Shown in pieces: positions 26,601-38,893 of a DNA stretch of 64,000 nucleotides (position 1 is its first letter; the number at the start of each line of letters is the position of its first letter). The position numbers and the translations under genes are program-made. The notes under the pieces were generated by a model. That model had not been told where the DNA came from. It did not search any database and was given only the letters and a program-made list of their open reading frames with translations. Location of the stretch: NCBI GenBank assembly GCA_965153455.1, contig OZ234502.1, forward strand, positions 6,665,495 to 6,729,494, read 5' to 3'. The DNA is from Sphagnum compactum (Eukaryota > Bryophyta > Sphagnopsida > Sphagnales).

Positions 26601-29600
26601 CATCATTGACCTATTAATGTAATAAGCAACAACCTTTTCACATGTTTTGCAATACATGCCCCCAAACATGTTGCAATATGAATAGTCAAAAATATATGTG
26701 AATTGAATGTCAAACACCAATAATAAAACTCACCATTGTTGTGAAATTGTCAAAGCTTGCACAAGAGAAACTAGGTCTCAAATGAAGTTGTGTAAGAGAC
26801 ACAAAGAACCAAGGTTGGATGCACATAAATCTCCATAATTTTCCAATAGTGTTAGGAATAATGTCTTTCATTAGTTGGTGACAAGATGAATTTTTTTTTC
26901 TTTCCATCTGGATGTAATATTAGTTCTAAATAAACATAGATTTTCAACTAAAATCAAACATGGGTGATAACTTTTAGCAATGTATAGAAATAGATGTTAT
27001 AAGAGTGCATCTTGATCAAGGTCGTTTTCAAAATATGTACCTTAATCCCAAAAAATGTAGTACTTTGGTGTGGAGGTTAACTTTTTTCATTTGCACTTTA
27101 TCAAACTTTAGCTTTCAAAACCTTTTCTTGTCATTCTATGTACACCCCCCCCCCCACTTCTTAAACTCCTCTATATGATCACATGCAACATGTTTGTTTA
27201 GGGTGAATGTACCATTTTCTATGTTATAAACAATAAGGGCTTTGGGTTTTTAAAATGTGTTTGCATTGGTACATATTATGTACAAGGTGACATACAATGC
27301 ATCACACTTGCTTTGGGTTACATGAAGCAAAAACCCCACTATTGTGTGATATAAATAATGTCCAATAACTTAAAGTATGATTATCAAGACACCATTTATT
27401 TTGATTAGTTTGAAGCAATGGAAAAAGTAGTGCCAATGCCACAACCGCTTCAATGTTAGTTTGAACTGTTGTAAATTATTGTCAATGAAAGAATTGGCCT
27501 ATCTATTTCTTTGCCTTAATGTTGTTCAATGTGGAAATAAAATCTAGGTTTGATTTGCCCAAAGCCATAAGATCTGCAAAATAATTAACCCCAAAAAAGG
27601 ACTTGGGAAAGCACCTAATTAGCAAGTATTTAATTTTTTCTAACAATTCAAAGTTAGAGAAAATCACATTGTAATTTCAAGCAAATTCAAGAATTCAAAA
27701 AGCTAGGCATTAAGAATGTGAATAAGACTATTAGTGAATGAATGCCATTGATTGAAGCCTCAGCTTTAATAGATCTTCTTTAGCCATGCTTCAAGAGTGG
27801 AACCTTCAAGTGATATTTCTTCGTTGTTAGCCACATGTTAGTATATAGTAGATATGGTGAAGATAGGGTAAAGCTCAAATGACATCAAGAGATGTAGATA
27901 TACGCATAAAAAAGAAAAGGAAAAATACAATTAGATGAATAAAAAATGTATGGACCTCCTCTAATTCATTATGTTATGAGAACATTTAGTTTTTAGCAAA
28001 ATCAAACATAGACAATGTAATGCACAAGTGATCCCTTTCACTTCCTAAGCATGCCCATGGTTTATTTCTTTCCATAATGTGCCTTTCAACATTCATTAGT
28101 ATGACATTCTTTTCTTCATGAGTCTACACTCCCTAGATATTCACCATTTTTGATAGAAAAATTGAAGTTCTTCTTTCATTGGTGGGATAAGGTCAAAATG
28201 ACATAATTATAGTACACTACAAAATATAACGTTCAAAGCTAGGGGTAAGGTACCTAGTACCTTGGTAGTATATCTTCAACTAGAAATTAGAATATGAGTT
28301 CATCATTTTTTTTTGGTCCTTATGTGCTTTCATGTACTTAAGTTTGCTTAGAATGTTGTATGACCCATAAGGTGGTCTTACATAAATATAAGCAAGGTTT
28401 GTATTGGATATGCATGTACACATCAAGAAAACATTGGACTTGTGAAAAGGTGATGCCATGTCTCTTGAATTGCAAGCTTAGACTTTACATTTGTCCATTC
28501 TTCAAAACCCTTAAGCCTTGAAATCTTTGTTATTTAGATGATATCTCAAGTTAGGTGCTTGAACAACTATGTCTTGTCACCACTTGCAAGAACAAAGCTT
28601 TTTACAACTAGGTGTTTAAACATTTGTATGATCTTGTCACTTGCAACAAAAATCAATGCTCTCCATAACTAGGTGCTTGGGCAATTGTATTTTGTCACTT
28701 GTTGCAAAGAATAGAACTCTTAGAAATTGGGTGCTTGAGTGTTGAAATTTGACACATGTGCTATTGCTATAGAGAGTGGAGCTCTCAACAATTTCATGTT
28801 CAACAATCTTAGCTCAACAAGGCTTTCCAAGAAAATATCAACAAATACCCACAAACATTAAACTCTAAACTTGTGAAAGTGAGTAAGGGGAGGTAGAAAA
28901 AAAAATGTAACTATTGCTTAGCATGCATTCCTAAGGAAGATCCACCACAAGAGAAATAATTTATTTTTGAAGTAAGATTTTTTTAATTGCTTTTTTGTAT
29001 GGCTTACAAAAATAGAATTCTCTTTAGCCTCATTTAAGACCACAATCAAAAAAACAAAAACAAAAAACAAAAAACAAAGTTGCTTTCTTATTTAGTCAAT
29101 TGTCTTAACTTCAAGAGTAAAGACATTGTTAGTAGAAAAAAGTTGCTAATGAAGAAACTTATTGTACTTCATCCAAAACTCATGTGAGCGAGGATGTGAG
29201 TTGGATGATTCCTTCTCGCACTCAAGCTCTCCAGCCTTTCCCAACTACTTTGTGGACAACACAATAACCTAAACCCCTAACAACAACTTCACATAACAAC
29301 AAACTAAACTCCAAACTCCAACAAACTAAACTCGCAAGTCACACCAAATTGGTCGGCCTAAAGAAGAAAAGTTCACAATGAGCATGTCCCATTGGGCACA
29401 ATTGTGCAACCAAGTGAATAACTTTACTTATTTTACTTAAAGAAACCTGCCCTAATTTTTGTAGTGTATTTTGATGACCATTGTCAGGCACAAGAACTTA
29501 GAACATCTATGCACTTCCATTGGGCTGTTCCAGCTGTGAAGATGTTAGATCAGGCAAAATGTAGGGTTATACAAAATGAATTGGCAATTCCAATCTGGAA

Positions 29601-29700
29601 CACAAACTTTAAGCTCCAGCTAATTTTTCAACAAGAATGGGGGGGTGGGGGGGGGAATCAAACTTTGAACTCAACATATCCCAAGTAGGTAATAGAAGAG
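23660..29700. other. Gene-poor AT-rich interval of about 6 kb
   Basis: I see no supported gene. ORFs are short and composition is AT-rich. A diverged local duplication of about 125 bp lies near 24890-25085 (paired segments GGGGGGAATTGAAAGGGTAG and GGGAGGAACCAAAAGGGCAA). C and G homopolymers occur at about 27148 and 29640. Confidence 0.6.
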
Positions 29701-30054
29701 ATTTGAACATTTTTCAGTTTGAAACAGGCCTTTTGGTTTGGAACTGACCCCCTGCAACAACGCTTCATATGAAGATCTCAATTGAACAGAAACAGGGATG
29801 GACTCTTGGGTGACTCTTCACTGTCCCTTGGGGATAATGTGCTTCTTCATTGGTATAGGCAACACCAGAAACAAACCCTTGGGCAACACAGGAGGCCAAA
29901 TAATAACAAAGTCCAACAGAGATTTTCAGCAACTAGCTTAAGTGCAACAGAAGATTACAAGATCTTACTCTTGTTGCAAATTGCAAAAGGGCTAGAATTA
30001 ATCACTTCCTCATCCCTGAGGTATTCTGATGAATTTGACTATCAGTATCAATGC

Positions 30055-32160
30055 ATGGAAGAGCTTGAAAGCATGCAAAAAGAACTAACACAATGTACCA
30101 ATGTGGTCAATGAAGAAGGGAGGAAAATGAACTCCGAACCTGGCAGCTGCAATTGCAAAGAAGAAGAAACTGGGTTCTGTATACTAGGAAAGCAAACCCA
30201 GGAGAAAATCAATTGGAAAGAAAATAGAATAAAGACCGTCAAACAAATGTGTTGTTTCAGAAAGGAGGAAATGCAGTATAATAAGGAACCAAAAAAGAAT
30301 TCTGAACCATGTCAAGGTGGCACTGAACCCATTACTGATGGGATTAAGGAGAGGGGGAAGCATGCTAAAAAAGTGTGTCACTGCAATAAGGAAGAAGTCG
30401 GGTGTAGTATCACATCCAAGAAGCAACACAAAACATTAGTAATATGGGAAGACCAAGAGGTCAAACCCACAAACATGACTGAAGAGGTGAATTCAGAGGA
30501 GGTCAAACATGAAAATTGTTTGAAGATGTATGGAGAAGAAGTTGCATCAAGTTTGTTGCATGGGAACATATTCGCATTTCAGGAATCTGAGATCCAACCC
30601 ACACATCTGATTGATGATGAGAAGCAAAAAAGAAATTCTGAACAGCTAGGGTTTTTCAAGAAGGAAGTAGCAATATTAAGTATGGTGCTGGAAAATGAAG
30701 AGGAAATTAGGGATGATGGAACCCAACTGACTAATCTGATTGTTGAAGAGAGTGGAAGAAATATCGAACAGGTTTGTTCTCTCAAGGAGGAATCAGCAGC
30801 TGTTGTCGTTGGGTCAAGTTTGCCAATGGAGAAAGAATTTCAAAGTTCGGAAGACATTGAGATTCAATCCACAATTCAACAGCAAATCATGGCAAGCACA
30901 ACCAGTTCAAGCAGTTGGGATGCAATTCCCCCTGACCTGATGAATCGTGTGCTTTCTTGCCTTCCCTTTCCAACCATTTTCCAACTGCGCTGTGTTTGTA
31001 AGTATTGGGACACTCGACTAGAGTGTCCTTACTTTCTCCAAACACGTGAGGAGCTTTGTTGTTCATGGGGTTCGTATTTCCCTGTCGTGTATATAACGCA
31101 GTACCAAGGAAGGAAATGGAGAAGGTACTCTTCAGCTTACGCCTTTGATGCATCCTTAAACATGTGGCAACAACTGCCGCCTCTTTTGTTCATGCCAGAT
31201 TCTCAAACCCTAGAATTCATTGCCGGAGCTGGAGGCCGTCTCTTGTGTTGCAAGGAGAGGGAGCATGTGGACACCTCCCTCATCGTATGTAATCCTGTCA
31301 CAAAAAGCTGGAGACAAGTACCCCCTCCTCCGTCAAGCACCGATGTTGACGACGATGAGGCGTCTTCAAAGCTTCTGCGGCGTCGAACTTACACCGTCAT
31401 CTTCCTTGTACAAAATGATGAGACCAGAACATACAAAATCATACTCGCAGGACTTGGCAATGTTTCTCATTGCTCGTACAGAATCACAAAAGTGTATGAT
31501 TCGCGATCAGACGCTTGGACAACAACTGGACAATTGCCTCCTGCTCTTGAATTCAAGTATCGATCCGGCGCTTTCAGCACCGGAGTTCTTTACTGGTGGG
31601 CCAACGCGTACGATCCATCTTCTTCTCGAAGGAACTTCACATGGGACATTCTTGTTGCATATGATGTGGAACAAGAAGTGTGGAACATCATCCCACAGAC
31701 CCTTCCTGTGGGATTCGGAAGGGAACGCTCCCTTCTTGGTGGTGGAAGGAGATTGTTGATCGTGGGAAAGAACCGTGATCCAACCAATTTCAGACCTTTG
31801 GAAGATGAAGACCATGGCATCTTTGAGCTGAATCCTGACAATTACACTTGGTTCCGCATTGCTCAAATGCCCAAGTTTCTTACAAAACGGGGTATAGGCG
31901 AGGTTGAAGGTACAGTTGCATGTGGTAGTATGCGCAACAAGATTTGCATGATCAGTAAGCTGGAAAGGATAGGCACAATAACAGCATCTGATGGAACTGG
32001 TGCCGCCACAACTTGGACAGGACGCTGGATTGCAATTTATGATACGGTACTAGACTCTTGGCAATGTGTTCCTTGCAAATGCTTTGCCACCACTGAAGGT
32101 TCTCTTCGACTTGCTCCAATACATAATCTCTTGTTTGAGCCTAATTTGATGAACATTTAG
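30055..32160 (+). CDS. F-box protein with kelch-like C-terminal region and repeated acidic N-terminal region
   Basis: Likely substrate receptor of an SCF ubiquitin ligase. From the first in-frame ATG (30055) it has 701 residues. The F-box starts near residue 288 (WDAIPPDLMNRVLSCLPFPT, then LRCVCKYWDTRL). About 370 residues follow with kelch/galactose-oxidase-like strands (YAFDASLNMWQQLPPLLF, VCNPVTKSWRQVPPP, KVYDSRSDAWTTTGQLPPAL, YDVEQEVWNIIPQTLPVGF, IYDTVLDSWQCVP). The roughly 275 residues before the F-box are Glu/Lys/Cys-rich and contain degenerate units of about 44 residues. The frame stays open upstream to at least 29782 without an ATG, so a 5' exon may exist. A shorter start at 30889 (MASTTSSSSWDAIPP) would look more typical, yet 278 preceding stop-free codons argue that the N-terminal part is translated. 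Confidence 0.85.
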   Translation: MEELESMQKELTQCTNVVNEEGRKMNSEPGSCNCKEEETGFCILGKQTQEKINWKENRIKTVKQMCCFRKEEMQYNKEPKKNSEPCQGGTEPITDGIKERGKHAKKVCHCNKEEVGCSITSKKQHKTLVIWEDQEVKPTNMTEEVNSEEVKHENCLKMYGEEVASSLLHGNIFAFQESEIQPTHLIDDEKQKRNSEQLGFFKKEVAILSMVLENEEEIRDDGTQLTNLIVEESGRNIEQVCSLKEESAAVVVGSSLPMEKEFQSSEDIEIQSTIQQQIMASTTSSSSWDAIPPDLMNRVLSCLPFPTIFQLRCVCKYWDTRLECPYFLQTREELCCSWGSYFPVVYITQYQGRKWRRYSSAYAFDASLNMWQQLPPLLFMPDSQTLEFIAGAGGRLLCCKEREHVDTSLIVCNPVTKSWRQVPPPPSSTDVDDDEASSKLLRRRTYTVIFLVQNDETRTYKIILAGLGNVSHCSYRITKVYDSRSDAWTTTGQLPPALEFKYRSGAFSTGVLYWWANAYDPSSSRRNFTWDILVAYDVEQEVWNIIPQTLPVGFGRERSLLGGGRRLLIVGKNRDPTNFRPLEDEDHGIFELNPDNYTWFRIAQMPKFLTKRGIGEVEGTVACGSMRNKICMISKLERIGTITASDGTGAATTWTGRWIAIYDTVLDSWQCVPCKCFATTEGSLRLAPIHNLLFEPNLMNI

Positions 32161-32172
32161 CATGTTTTCTTC

Positions 32173-32193
32173 TACTACTACTACTACTACTAC
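32173..32193. repeat. (TAC)n microsatellite
   Basis: Seven consecutive TAC/ACT triplets lie just after the F-box gene stop codon, in its presumed 3' UTR. Confidence 0.85.
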
Positions 32194-32199
32194 TCCTCT

Positions 32200-33800
32200 T
32201 CACTCATCTCCAATGCAATCATCTTTATGCTGTGTAAAATGTTCTATCAGTCATCATGTTGCCATTCACACTCTTGCTCAAAGAATTCACAATGCATGCA
32301 CAAAGTTAGTTTCTGTGAAATCAAAGGTTAATAGACACCATCTACAGTAGGAGAAATCTAAGACCTCAAAGGAGATTTAGTTCTCTTTCAGAACCACAGA
32401 AGCTCACACATCTCTATGATATTGAGTTCAGAAACCAGAAAGGAGGATGGTTCTCTTTTAGAAACTCAGAAGCTTACCATTTTCAGCATTCTTGCAAAGT
32501 GAACAAAGTGATGGCCACACAAGTCATATTATCTATGAGATTGCAGAGAAAACTCCATAATAACACCATTATGCCGGTATTGGCCAAATCAAAACAAACA
32601 CAACATGAATGGGTGCAGTCATAACCTTGCACGTCTCTCACTCACAAAGTGTATCTACCACTCAAAAAATTACCTTACCATCATCTTCATCATGAATGGC
32701 AGTGACCAGACGCCATTTACTCCCGATGACATTATTTGCTCCCACCATAGGAGTAGATCAGTCTGTAATAATCCGGTCAAAAACTTCAGGCAAACAACTT
32801 ATATGCAAATCTGTGTCCTGAGTTCCAGTCACAATTCTGGAACCAACAGGAAGACTCAGTCATGGTGTCAGTTTAGCACTCAGAAGAACATAGCTTAGCA
32901 AGAAAGTCAATGTACTCTCATTCAAGCTCCAACAAGATTGTGAGGAAGGTAAGCTTGGTTTCATTTAGCTTGGACCTGCACAAGCAAGCATCAAAGTCAA
33001 AGGCCTAGAGAGGCCTCCATAAATGGTTGTGGTTGGGGCCCTGAACACAGAATTCCACACATGTACCATGTTAGGTCTCCATTTCGACTACAAAACCATA
33101 GCCAGATCTGTCCACCAAGAAAGTGAAGGTTTTGATATAGCACATGCATATCCACCTGGGTAAATTCACTCTACAAACTAACAGGAGACATGATGATAAA
33201 GAAGAGATGCAAGCAGCATGGCACAACTCATTCTCAATACCACAACCTGCCATCATGAAAGAGAGCATAAGAAAATGAAGCCTTGTAACAATTGGCAACC
33301 TTGAAAACTGGAAGAATGAGTTTATCTTGCCAAATTCAAATTGAAGAACATATTCAAACTCTCCCTCTCTGTTCCTACTATGATTCACTTGCACCTCCTC
33401 TACTCAGAGATTTCCTGCACCATGAACATGCAGCAACTGTAGAGAGCACAGCTCTGGGCCCTAGATGGCCTCCAATATACTAACATGAGGTCAGTGATCA
33501 AGGTTGCTCCAAATATCTTCTGTCCAATTTGTGACCTTAGCCAGACAAAGATCGTGCCTCCCCTCAGCTTGCTTCCAAGTAATTTAAATGCAGACTAACC
33601 AGCATGCTAGTGAACCACTACACAGGAGCTTGGACATTTCCATCCCAAGGATGTGTCTGGAGACATCTTGAAAGGGCACCTGGAGAGTGTGATGTCTCCT
33701 CTCCACACTCCTTGCAAAGGGACTTGCCTCATTAGGGCATCTGCCCTTTTACAATGAAATTGGTAATCTAATTATTATGTCTACACCTTGCAGTTCCACA
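32200..33800. other. Convergent 3' regions of the F-box and SYP61 genes
   Basis: No coding region was recognised in about 1.6 kb between the two convergent genes. It probably holds both 3' UTRs. Confidence 0.5.
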
Positions 33801-33805
33801 CCAAA

Positions 33806-36593
33806 TTATGCAGAAAAGACAAGGAAGGTGAGAATGAGTGACAAGACAACCAGGGAAACTATCGTCATCACTTGTCCCTTCGAACCAGCTTTCTTCTTCA
33901 CCATGGATATGTGTTTCTGCAAACCAGCCCCAAAAGCCAAACCAGGTTGATTATGCTGGCATTTGCAGTGTTCATTTCATGTCCTGCTCAAAAACTCACT
34001 CTCATGCCATGACCCTTCTATAAAACCACTACTTCTCACCAGGTTTGCAGACAAAGCATGAAGCTGACAGAAGCTGTGATGTTGAACTCCTTGAAAGGCA
34101 GGAGATAGGCCATTTTATGGTTGACAGACTGACAAAGAGGAACTAGCTGATATAAAATAGTACAACTATTTCCCTGAGTACACACAGTAACCTTGCTTTA
34201 TAAGCTCCTGGCTGTGAGCTTGAAGCATGAGGTCTGCTCCAACCAGTTTGTCATGAATAGGTTATTCCTAATACCTGTCTACAGAAAAAACCCTTCAGAT
34301 AATAGGTTCAATTCTTGAAATGTTTCCACTTCAATGTTGCAATTAAGATTAGTCCATAAAAACAGTTATCATAACTGTTACTGACATCATCCTAAACAAA
34401 AAAGATCACATTTCTTCACTCAAGTCATTACTGGGAAATAGACACAGCAGAATACCAAGGAGACTCAGATTGGCAAAACACGAAATAATATCAGTACTCC
34501 TTGTAGCTTAACTGAACTCTTTCTTGCAAGATTACCTTGAACAGGGGAAAATGGTGGCAGATTGTCTACCTGGATGAAGTCAAAGCGTGTAGCTGTGTTA
34601 TCCATGTCATTGCCAAGTTCATCAATTAATCTTCCCTGGCAGAGCAAGACCCCACCTGTATGAATGAGCCTCCCAAACCCTTGTATGCTATAACTAAATA
34701 CAAAGCCACACATATGTTAAGTGACAGATATCCAAGCTCAACAGACCCTTGAATGCAGGACAGAGAAGGAGATAAGAAGAGAAACTGTTACTTCAGATTG
34801 CATATTGTGGGCTCTAGAAGCCAAACATCATGCAAGGAGCTTCCACTCTCCATTTGAATCATTTATATCTTCTGCCAGCTCCCAGCCACACAAAAGTGGA
34901 TCACCTGTGATGAGAGTTCTTCATGAATGGTCAGTCCAACTCCCCCCAGGCGCATTATAGTCTCACTCAAGTCATCCAAATCCTCGTCTTGTTCCCTGTG
35001 ATGAAGAAAACCAGGTATAGTGTAAAACACAAGGAACTTGCATCTCCAGAGTGCCTAACAGGACTAGAAGTTCCAAACATGGACTCCTAGGTAGGTGATT
35101 GAGTGATTCTTATCCTTCAGCACAGAGATAATATTTGGAGGTCATTAACTACAATCACTTTTAGTTAGGACAAACAACACAATCAGTTTCATTAGTGTGA
35201 GAAGGTGGATATTACTTATCTCCACTGACTTAGTGTAAGTAAAAGCCATCAGGATCTCAGGCTAGCCACCAAATACAGATTTGCTTATGTGTTTTAGTCC
35301 TTCCCTCTCCAAATATCCTTCAACACAGAAGAAACTTTGTCAAACACTGCACATTAGGGGAACATGCTGCTACTGTGCGTCTCACTCACCAAACTAGGTG
35401 ATCAGTTAACAGCTGAAGTCCAAGCAACTTCTACCCTGGAAAAAGGGAGAAGGACACAGGTATGCATTGCTAGCCGATTGTTGAGGAGCCTACTTACTTC
35501 ATTATGAGGGCCTGTTGATCAGACTCATTGGTGAGGAAGCCATCATCCACTGTTTGATTAGACTTTGGTAAATGATTTTCCCCCATCCTCATGAGCTCTC
35601 TTCGATCACTCATGGCCATCCCCAGCTGTATTCCTGATCCATTCTGAGTTGCACTGTGCAGATTGTGTCTGATAGATTGGACCTGACACCATAGAGAACA
35701 TCAGTTCCATCACTATGGAAAACTGGAACACAAACTGCTGTACTTGGCCCGCAGAAGCTTCGAAAATTTGGCTGGCCACCTATGGATAGAGTCGCCATTG
35801 GCAGTGACTTCTCCAAAGGTCCCAGGCTTAAGTGAGATCTTTCCTACCCCCTTTCACTACCTGATCAAGGGTTGTTGTCCACACCTCCAAGGTGGACCTT
35901 GATGCAAAAAAGGCCCACATTTCACAGCCAGGTGAATTGGTACAATGCTTGATGATATACAAGAGTCATGAGGAATTATAATGAGCAAACCTGCGTGCAT
36001 GTAGATGCTGTCCATTGCTTCCGTCGGTCAATTTCAGCCGAATCTATGCTGAATCGGGCCGGATCTCTCTCGGTCACTCCTGTTGCCCGGTCCAACTCCT
36101 CCACCTGGATTGCAACCATATGCCTTCCCTCCCCATCTTTCAGAACGTTTAGCATTCATCCAGTAAAACAAATCAAAATACAGCCCGTGACGACTGAGAA
36201 ACCCTAAACACCTCCGAACAACATCCGATGCTTACATTATTATTGCCCCAACCCTCCATCGATCTAAGAATGCCAACCACTTTTGCAACAGGATTCCACA
36301 CCTGCCATTCAATGCTTTTACAACTAGAAAGAAGTTCCTTGCTCAGCACAATGCGTTCAGTTGCGGATGGAGGTAGTTGTTCCCATCGCGTAAACGTGGC
36401 TTGCAATGTCTTCACCTGCATACTGAAAAATCATTTGGAATGTCTTCACCGCATTTTGAACAAAACTGGGGGGAAAAAACACCCAAAAAAAAAAAACTCT
36501 TCGAAGAACATCATAGGTGGAGAAAAGAGCGAAGGCGCATACGGAGTCCTGTATCTCTTCCTTGACGAGATAGAAAGGATCCAAGGCCGACAT
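33806..36593 (-). CDS. SYP61: Syntaxin-61-type Qc-SNARE (SYP61)
   Basis: SNARE of the trans-Golgi network/early endosome acting in vesicle fusion. Seven short exons, read leftward, all with GT-AG borders: 36593-36543, 36415-36302, 36104-35991, 35682-35498, 34995-34905, 34635-34570, 33916-33806. They encode 243 residues, against about 245 in Arabidopsis SYP61. Landmarks: N-terminus MSALDPFYLVKEEIQDS; KELLSSCKSIEWQ at the end of exon 2; IDRRKQWT in exon 3; the SNARE helix from about residue 156 (EQDEDLDDLSETIMRLGGVG) with a zero-layer Gln185 in ELSSQ; KKKAGSKGQ; and a C-terminal membrane anchor at 223-243. The zero layer reads SQGRLIDEL where Arabidopsis has AQERIIDEL. No frame damage was found. 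Confidence 0.94.
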
Positions 36594-36699
36594 AGCTGAC
36601 GGATCTTTGTTGTGAAGTCCACAATCTGGTGCGATCTGGCTGTACAAACTTGAATCCTCTCGAAAACTCTGCTCGAAACAAAGCGTTTGTAGCTCAAAC

Positions 36700-38400
36700 G
36701 GAACAGAGTTTCAGGTCCCTCTTGATGCTACTGATCACTAGGCCTCTCCTTTGCTTAGGGTTTAGTCTTCACTAAATGAAAATTTTAAATATTTTACTAA
36801 TACTAAAAAAACATGACCTAAGCAATATAACTCTATCTAGCATTCAAATTATTTTATTTATTTATTTGTTTATTTATTAGCTCCTTTTCAACATGAAAGT
36901 TTCTATGTGGATTCAAGAATAAATATAAAAATTAAAATTTGGATATCATTCATTTCTCAATTTAAAATTTATATAATTTATATATAATTATATAAATTTT
37001 GAATACAACTTTTTTACACCAACATTAGGAAGACATGAATCATGATGATAATTTTCAAATGTCTCACATTTTATATGTTATAAAAATAAAAATACACTAT
37101 AATGCATAAATCAATATGTAAAACTTATAAATTCATCAAAATATTTGAATATTTCAATTCATACTAGTCATAGGTTAATGACAATGTATGGCATTCACAT
37201 GCATTTGGATTTTTTTAATATAACAATTAATGATGATTTAGAATACATGATGATAATTATTAATATTAATACACACAAAAAAAACCATATTGTATGTGTG
37301 TACAAAGCTCATGCACATTTGGTGTTTACATTTTTAAAACAATCTTCAATCCATAATTCAACTTTCACCAAAACATTATTCAATCATTATTTTGAGAAAT
37401 TTTAACTTAACATCCTAAAAAATAATAATCATTCCAAGAATAAATAAGAACTATTGTATTCAATTCCATGAAAAAAATTGAACTAAATCACAATTTACTA
37501 AAAGCGTCACAAAATTTCAACTGAAATTATATATGGGCAAATGTTCCTGGAAATGAATGTAAATTTAGGCTAATAAAAGTGTATTGACCATATTTTCGCA
37601 AACTAATCTATATTGCATTGAAATTATTAAACACATTTTCAATGTATAATAAAAAATCACTGATATCTCCAATTTTGTAAAATGTAATGTTTGTGATTAT
37701 GTGTATATTTTACATGCTACATTTGTCATTTGGTTAACCCCAAATAATTTAATCATGTATTACCACCCAAAATGTAACCAAAACAAAATTTAAAAAATAT
37801 ATTATATTATTTCAAAGTTTAAGATTGTGAGAGTTGACCAACATTTTGACCAAATATACTCAAACAATTTATTTATTTTGGAGTAAAAAATTTTACATTT
37901 TTTGCAAAAAGAAAAATTGGGAATTTTTTTTTTCCACAATCTTTTTTTTTTTTGAAAAATTTAATCAAAAAAGAAATAATTTGGGTCAGTTTCATTAGAT
38001 GTCTATTCATGGTTACTACAGCTAACCAGATTATAAAAACATCAAAATAAAAAATAATAATAACATGTCATCATTTTATTATTAAATCCCTATTGGGATG
38101 CTCATTAAACTTTGAATACTTCAGTGTTTAATTTTATAATAATTATCAAAATTTTGGCACCAATAATAAATATTTTTTTCCAAAAATTCGACAAAATAAG
38201 AAATAATTTTGATTTATGCCGAAAACCGTTCGTGTATTACTATTACCTATCTTGAAATACAAGAAAATACAAATTCAATAGCCTTAATTAGGCTATTTAT
38301 TTTTTAGTTCAAAATCAAGTTCTTAGTGAACTGTGGAAGCGTCCAGAAAGTAGGTAGGTAGGTACGTAAGTAAGTACCTATCAAAACCTCGAACTTAACA
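36700..38400. other. AT-rich spacer between SYP61 and TFIIE alpha
   Basis: The two genes diverge from this interval. About 36780-38330 is extremely AT-rich with no coding signal. A short GTAGGTAGGTAGGTACGTAA tract lies at about 38350-38370. Promoters and 5' leaders of both genes must lie at its ends. Confidence 0.55.
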
Positions 38401-38635
38401 CGTTAACAGTTCATACTGGCACAGAAAACACGCAGGAAAAGCCCATCCACCTCCCTCTCCCATCCTCCTCATCCCCACCCCCACAAACACAAAGTCACGC
38501 ACACACACCTCTCTTTCACAAAACGAACCCAACAAGAGCAAAAACACGAAACCGGAAGTGGGGGGGTTATGCAAGCTTCCAAAGAATTGCGGGATCCAAT
38601 CGACGGGTCTCTTGTCTCTTATTCTCATTTGTGCC

Positions 38636-38848
38636 ATGAGCATCGAGCCCTTCCGAAGGTGGTTTTTTCGTTTTCTTTTTTCAGCCTCTCGCCGCCCCAG
38701 GGCGTTGTTGTCATCATACCCTAATTTCTTTGAGCTATCATGTTTGGTGCATGATTGTGTTTTTTTTCTTTTTGTCTTGGGAAGTCCTAAGTGGGAAATC
38801 CATATCCTTGAAACGTCGTTTGATTTTTAGTCGTTGGAAATGACTTGT

Positions 38849-38893
<45 letters not shown>

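Noticed and set aside
29782-30054. F-box gene start at 29782
   Set aside because: The codon is TTG; the first in-frame ATG is 30055. An upstream exon remains possible.
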